In this document: positions 5,324-6,647 of the stretch, piece after piece
Numbering within the stretch: the stretch's first letter is position 1
Layout: every line of letters begins with the position of its first letter
NCBI GenBank assembly: GCA_002433335.1
Contig: DJHY01000097.1
Span: forward strand, 1-6,647
Direction: 5' to 3'
Origin: Rhodospirillaceae bacterium UBA6608
GTDB lineage: Bacteria > Pseudomonadota > Alphaproteobacteria > Rhodospirillales_A > Casp-alpha2
Length of the DNA stretch: 6,647 nt
Program-made: the position numbers and the translations under genes
Notes under the pieces: model-generated
Seen by the model: only the letters and a program-made list of their open reading frames with translations
Told to the model about the DNA's origin: nothing
Database searches by the model: none

Positions 5324-6478
5324 ATGAGCAAACCGGCCTTTCCACAAACACCCGACGGCGTTACCGATTGGGACCGGGTGTTCGAGCACCCCGAAGACGG
5401 TTTGATCGCCGTCATCGCCAGCGCCCCAAATGCGGCGGCGTTGCGCAATTGTTTGTTGGTGGTGATCCGGCAGCTCTACACCCGCAAGAACGATGAGCTG
5501 GAAATCGCCCAGTTGACCAATCAGATCGAAAGCCTGTTCGATGGCGCGGACGGTTTGCCGACCGAAGCCGCGGTCGGTTTGCTGCGCTCGATCAAGGAGC
5601 AGCGTATCGCCAAGGCCGAGGCCTTTCTGGAGCGCAAGCGAGCCGGGAAGTCCGAACGGCGGAGCAAGGAACGCGGCCGGGGTGTGAAACGGGGGGCGTA
5701 TCTCCTGTTCAAGAACCCGAAGTATCTGGCCATTACCACGGCGCTGGTGGCGGTCTTGGCGCTGGGCATGTTCATCCCATTGGAATTGTTCATGGGCGAC
5801 GACGCATCGCCGCCCGCCGATGGTGCGCCGACGACGGCGCCTGCGGCCATCCCGCCGGGTGAGAGTCCCCAGGCGGCAGGACAGCAGCCGGGATTGGGGC
5901 CGCTTCCTCCCGGACAATCCGGCAATGTTCAACCGGGCGCGGCGCAACCGGGCATGACGCAGCCCGGAATGACGCAGCCGGGAATGGCGCAGCCACCCGC
6001 TGCCGCGCCCGCGGGCGAACCCGTTCAGCCGCGGGCACCCGTCGTCATGCCGTTGCCGCCGTTCGACCCAAAGAAAGACGGCCCCGATGCGGAAGAGTAT
6101 CCGCCGGTCGTTTTCTTCCGGCATGTCCCGATCCCGCGCAATTTCGGCGAACAACGTGCCGTCACGCCGATGGTTCTACCCGCGATCGTTTTGGCGGACC
6201 GAAAGGACATCGGAAAGATCTGCGCCCAATCGCCGCTGATCTACAGCATGATGAACGTGGCGTTTTCGGATGCCCTGGCGGCCAAGTCCGAATTCAAGAA
6301 ATGGGACTTGGACCGCATCGGTCGGGACCTGGGCGGGCGGCTGAACCAGGAATTGGGCGAGCCGTTGGTGACGCGGTTCCTGCTGATCAGGGGCGCCAAT
6401 CGCAAGATCAGCGCCGGGACGAAGTGCTCCTTCGCCCCGAACTCCATGCTGCGTATGCTGGATGAATTTAAGAAGTAA
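5324..6478 (+). CDS. Single-pass membrane protein with Pro/Gln/Gly-rich repeat linker, unknown function
   Basis: This 384-residue protein is not recognised. Three parts are visible. Residues 1-105 are soluble and helix-rich and contain a conserved-looking LRNCLLVVIRQLYTRKNDE stretch, followed by a strongly basic segment (about 103-134). A single membrane helix lies at about 134-157. Residues 158-250 are low-complexity Pro/Ala/Gly/Gln sequence with QPG[A/M][A/T] repeats. Residues 255-384 look like a folded domain. The positive charges before the helix predict a cytoplasmic N-terminus and a periplasmic C-terminal domain on a flexible stalk. Cys300 and Cys368 lie in that domain and could pair. 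The helical end of the domain faintly recalls FliL-like periplasmic domains, but this is only an impression. The ATG at 5324 was chosen because AAGGA (5313-5317) lies 6 bases upstream. The frame is open to 5153, but that extension overlaps the lipoprotein gene, is Arg-rich and has no matching features. Confidence 0.8.
   Translation: MSKPAFPQTPDGVTDWDRVFEHPEDGLIAVIASAPNAAALRNCLLVVIRQLYTRKNDELEIAQLTNQIESLFDGADGLPTEAAVGLLRSIKEQRIAKAEAFLERKRAGKSERRSKERGRGVKRGAYLLFKNPKYLAITTALVAVLALGMFIPLELFMGDDASPPADGAPTTAPAAIPPGESPQAAGQQPGLGPLPPGQSGNVQPGAAQPGMTQPGMTQPGMAQPPAAAPAGEPVQPRAPVVMPLPPFDPKKDGPDAEEYPPVVFFRHVPIPRNFGEQRAVTPMVLPAIVLADRKDIGKICAQSPLIYSMMNVAFSDALAAKSEFKKWDLDRIGRDLGGRLNQELGEPLVTRFLLIRGANRKISAGTKCSFAPNSMLRMLDEFKK
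5930..5994 (+). repeat. Four 15-base tandem repeats coding for QPG[A/M][A/T]
   Basis: Units at 5930-5944, 5945-5959, 5960-5974 and 5975-5989 follow the consensus CARCCSGGMATGACG (the first is more diverged), with a partial fifth unit to 5994. They are in frame and encode QPGAA, QPGMT, QPGMT and QPGMA, part of the flexible linker of the membrane protein. Unit number could vary between strains by slippage without breaking the frame. Confidence 0.85.
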
Positions 6479-6484
6479 CGGGAA

Positions 6485-6647
6485 CTAGGCGTCGGGTTCC
6501 GACGCCTTGATCGCGGCGATCGCCGTGGCGGCGAAGCGGGCTTCGGGCGGATCGGCGCGCGAGGTCAGGACGATCGGGACCTTGGCGCCCAGGACGATGC
6601 CTGCCGCCAGGCCGCTGTTGAAATAGACCAGCATTTTGAACAGGCCG
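6485..6647 (-). CDS. Phosphate acetyl/butyryltransferase family protein, C-terminal end (truncated by window)
   Basis: On the minus strand a frame is open from the window edge to a TAG stop at 6487-6485, giving 53 residues. The sequence contains GIVLGAKVPIVLTSRAD, which closely matches the conserved C-terminal signature of the Pta/Ptb family. These enzymes move an acyl group between CoA and phosphate (acetyl-CoA or butyryl-CoA to acyl-phosphate), usually next to an acyl kinase. The start of the gene is outside the window, so neither substrate nor domain fusions can be decided; some members carry an N-terminal MaoC-type hydratase domain. It converges on the membrane protein gene with only 6 bases between stops. 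If it is a fermentative Pta, it would fit thematically with the fumarate-reducing operon, but that is inference. Confidence 0.85.
   Translation of the reverse strand, partial: GLFKMLVYFNSGLAAGIVLGAKVPIVLTSRADPPEARFAATAIAAIKASEPDA
6488..6506. terminator. GC-rich hairpin between convergent genes, possible bidirectional terminator
   Basis: GGCGTCGG (6488-6495) and CCGACGCC (6499-6506) form a perfect 8-bp stem with a 3-base loop. It begins 9 bases after the membrane protein stop and lies inside the last codons of the convergent acyltransferase gene. No T-run follows on either strand, so it is not a classic intrinsic terminator. It may slow polymerase or protect 3' ends of both transcripts. Confidence 0.4.

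Noticed and set aside
5318..6154. A 278-codon minus-strand frame opposite the membrane protein
   Set aside because: It is rich in Arg and repeats and reads as the antisense shadow of the repeat linker; no motif or start signal.

Overview
The window looks chromosomal and comes from a GC-rich bacterium, most likely an alphaproteobacterium of the Rhodospirillales type. This guess rests on high GC, dense codirectional genes with 0-25 base gaps, GTG use as a start, and the style of the proteins. It cannot be proven from the sequence alone.

Positions 1-4358 hold one tight plus-strand operon of six genes, the first cut by the window edge. In order they are: the C-terminal half of a succinate dehydrogenase/fumarate reductase iron-sulfur subunit, two small three-helix membrane anchor subunits, the alpha and beta subunits of a class I (iron-sulfur) fumarase, and the flavoprotein subunit. 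Gaps are 2, 4, 24 and 17 bases, and the last two genes overlap by 4 bases. The arrangement puts malate-to-fumarate dehydration and the fumarate/succinate redox step in one transcript. That suggests a reductive (fermentative or anaerobic-respiratory) branch of the TCA cycle: malate -> fumarate -> succinate, with electrons from a membrane quinol. The most notable point is that the flavoprotein has Cys50 where the family normally has the histidine that binds FAD covalently. All visible fumarate/succinate catalytic residues are kept. In E. coli FrdA, replacing that histidine keeps fumarate reduction but abolishes succinate oxidation, so this enzyme may be a natural one-way fumarate reductase.

Positions 4359-6484 hold two unrelated-looking plus-strand envelope genes of unknown function. 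The first is a probable 265-residue lipoprotein ending in a plausible intrinsic terminator. The second is a 384-residue single-pass membrane protein with a Pro/Gly/Gln-rich linker that contains 15-base tandem repeats.

Positions 6485-6647 hold the last 53 codons of a convergent minus-strand gene of the phosphate acetyl/butyryltransferase family. Its 3' end contains a perfect 8-bp GC hairpin. No RNA genes, mobile elements, CRISPR arrays or gene-free stretches over 300 bases were seen.
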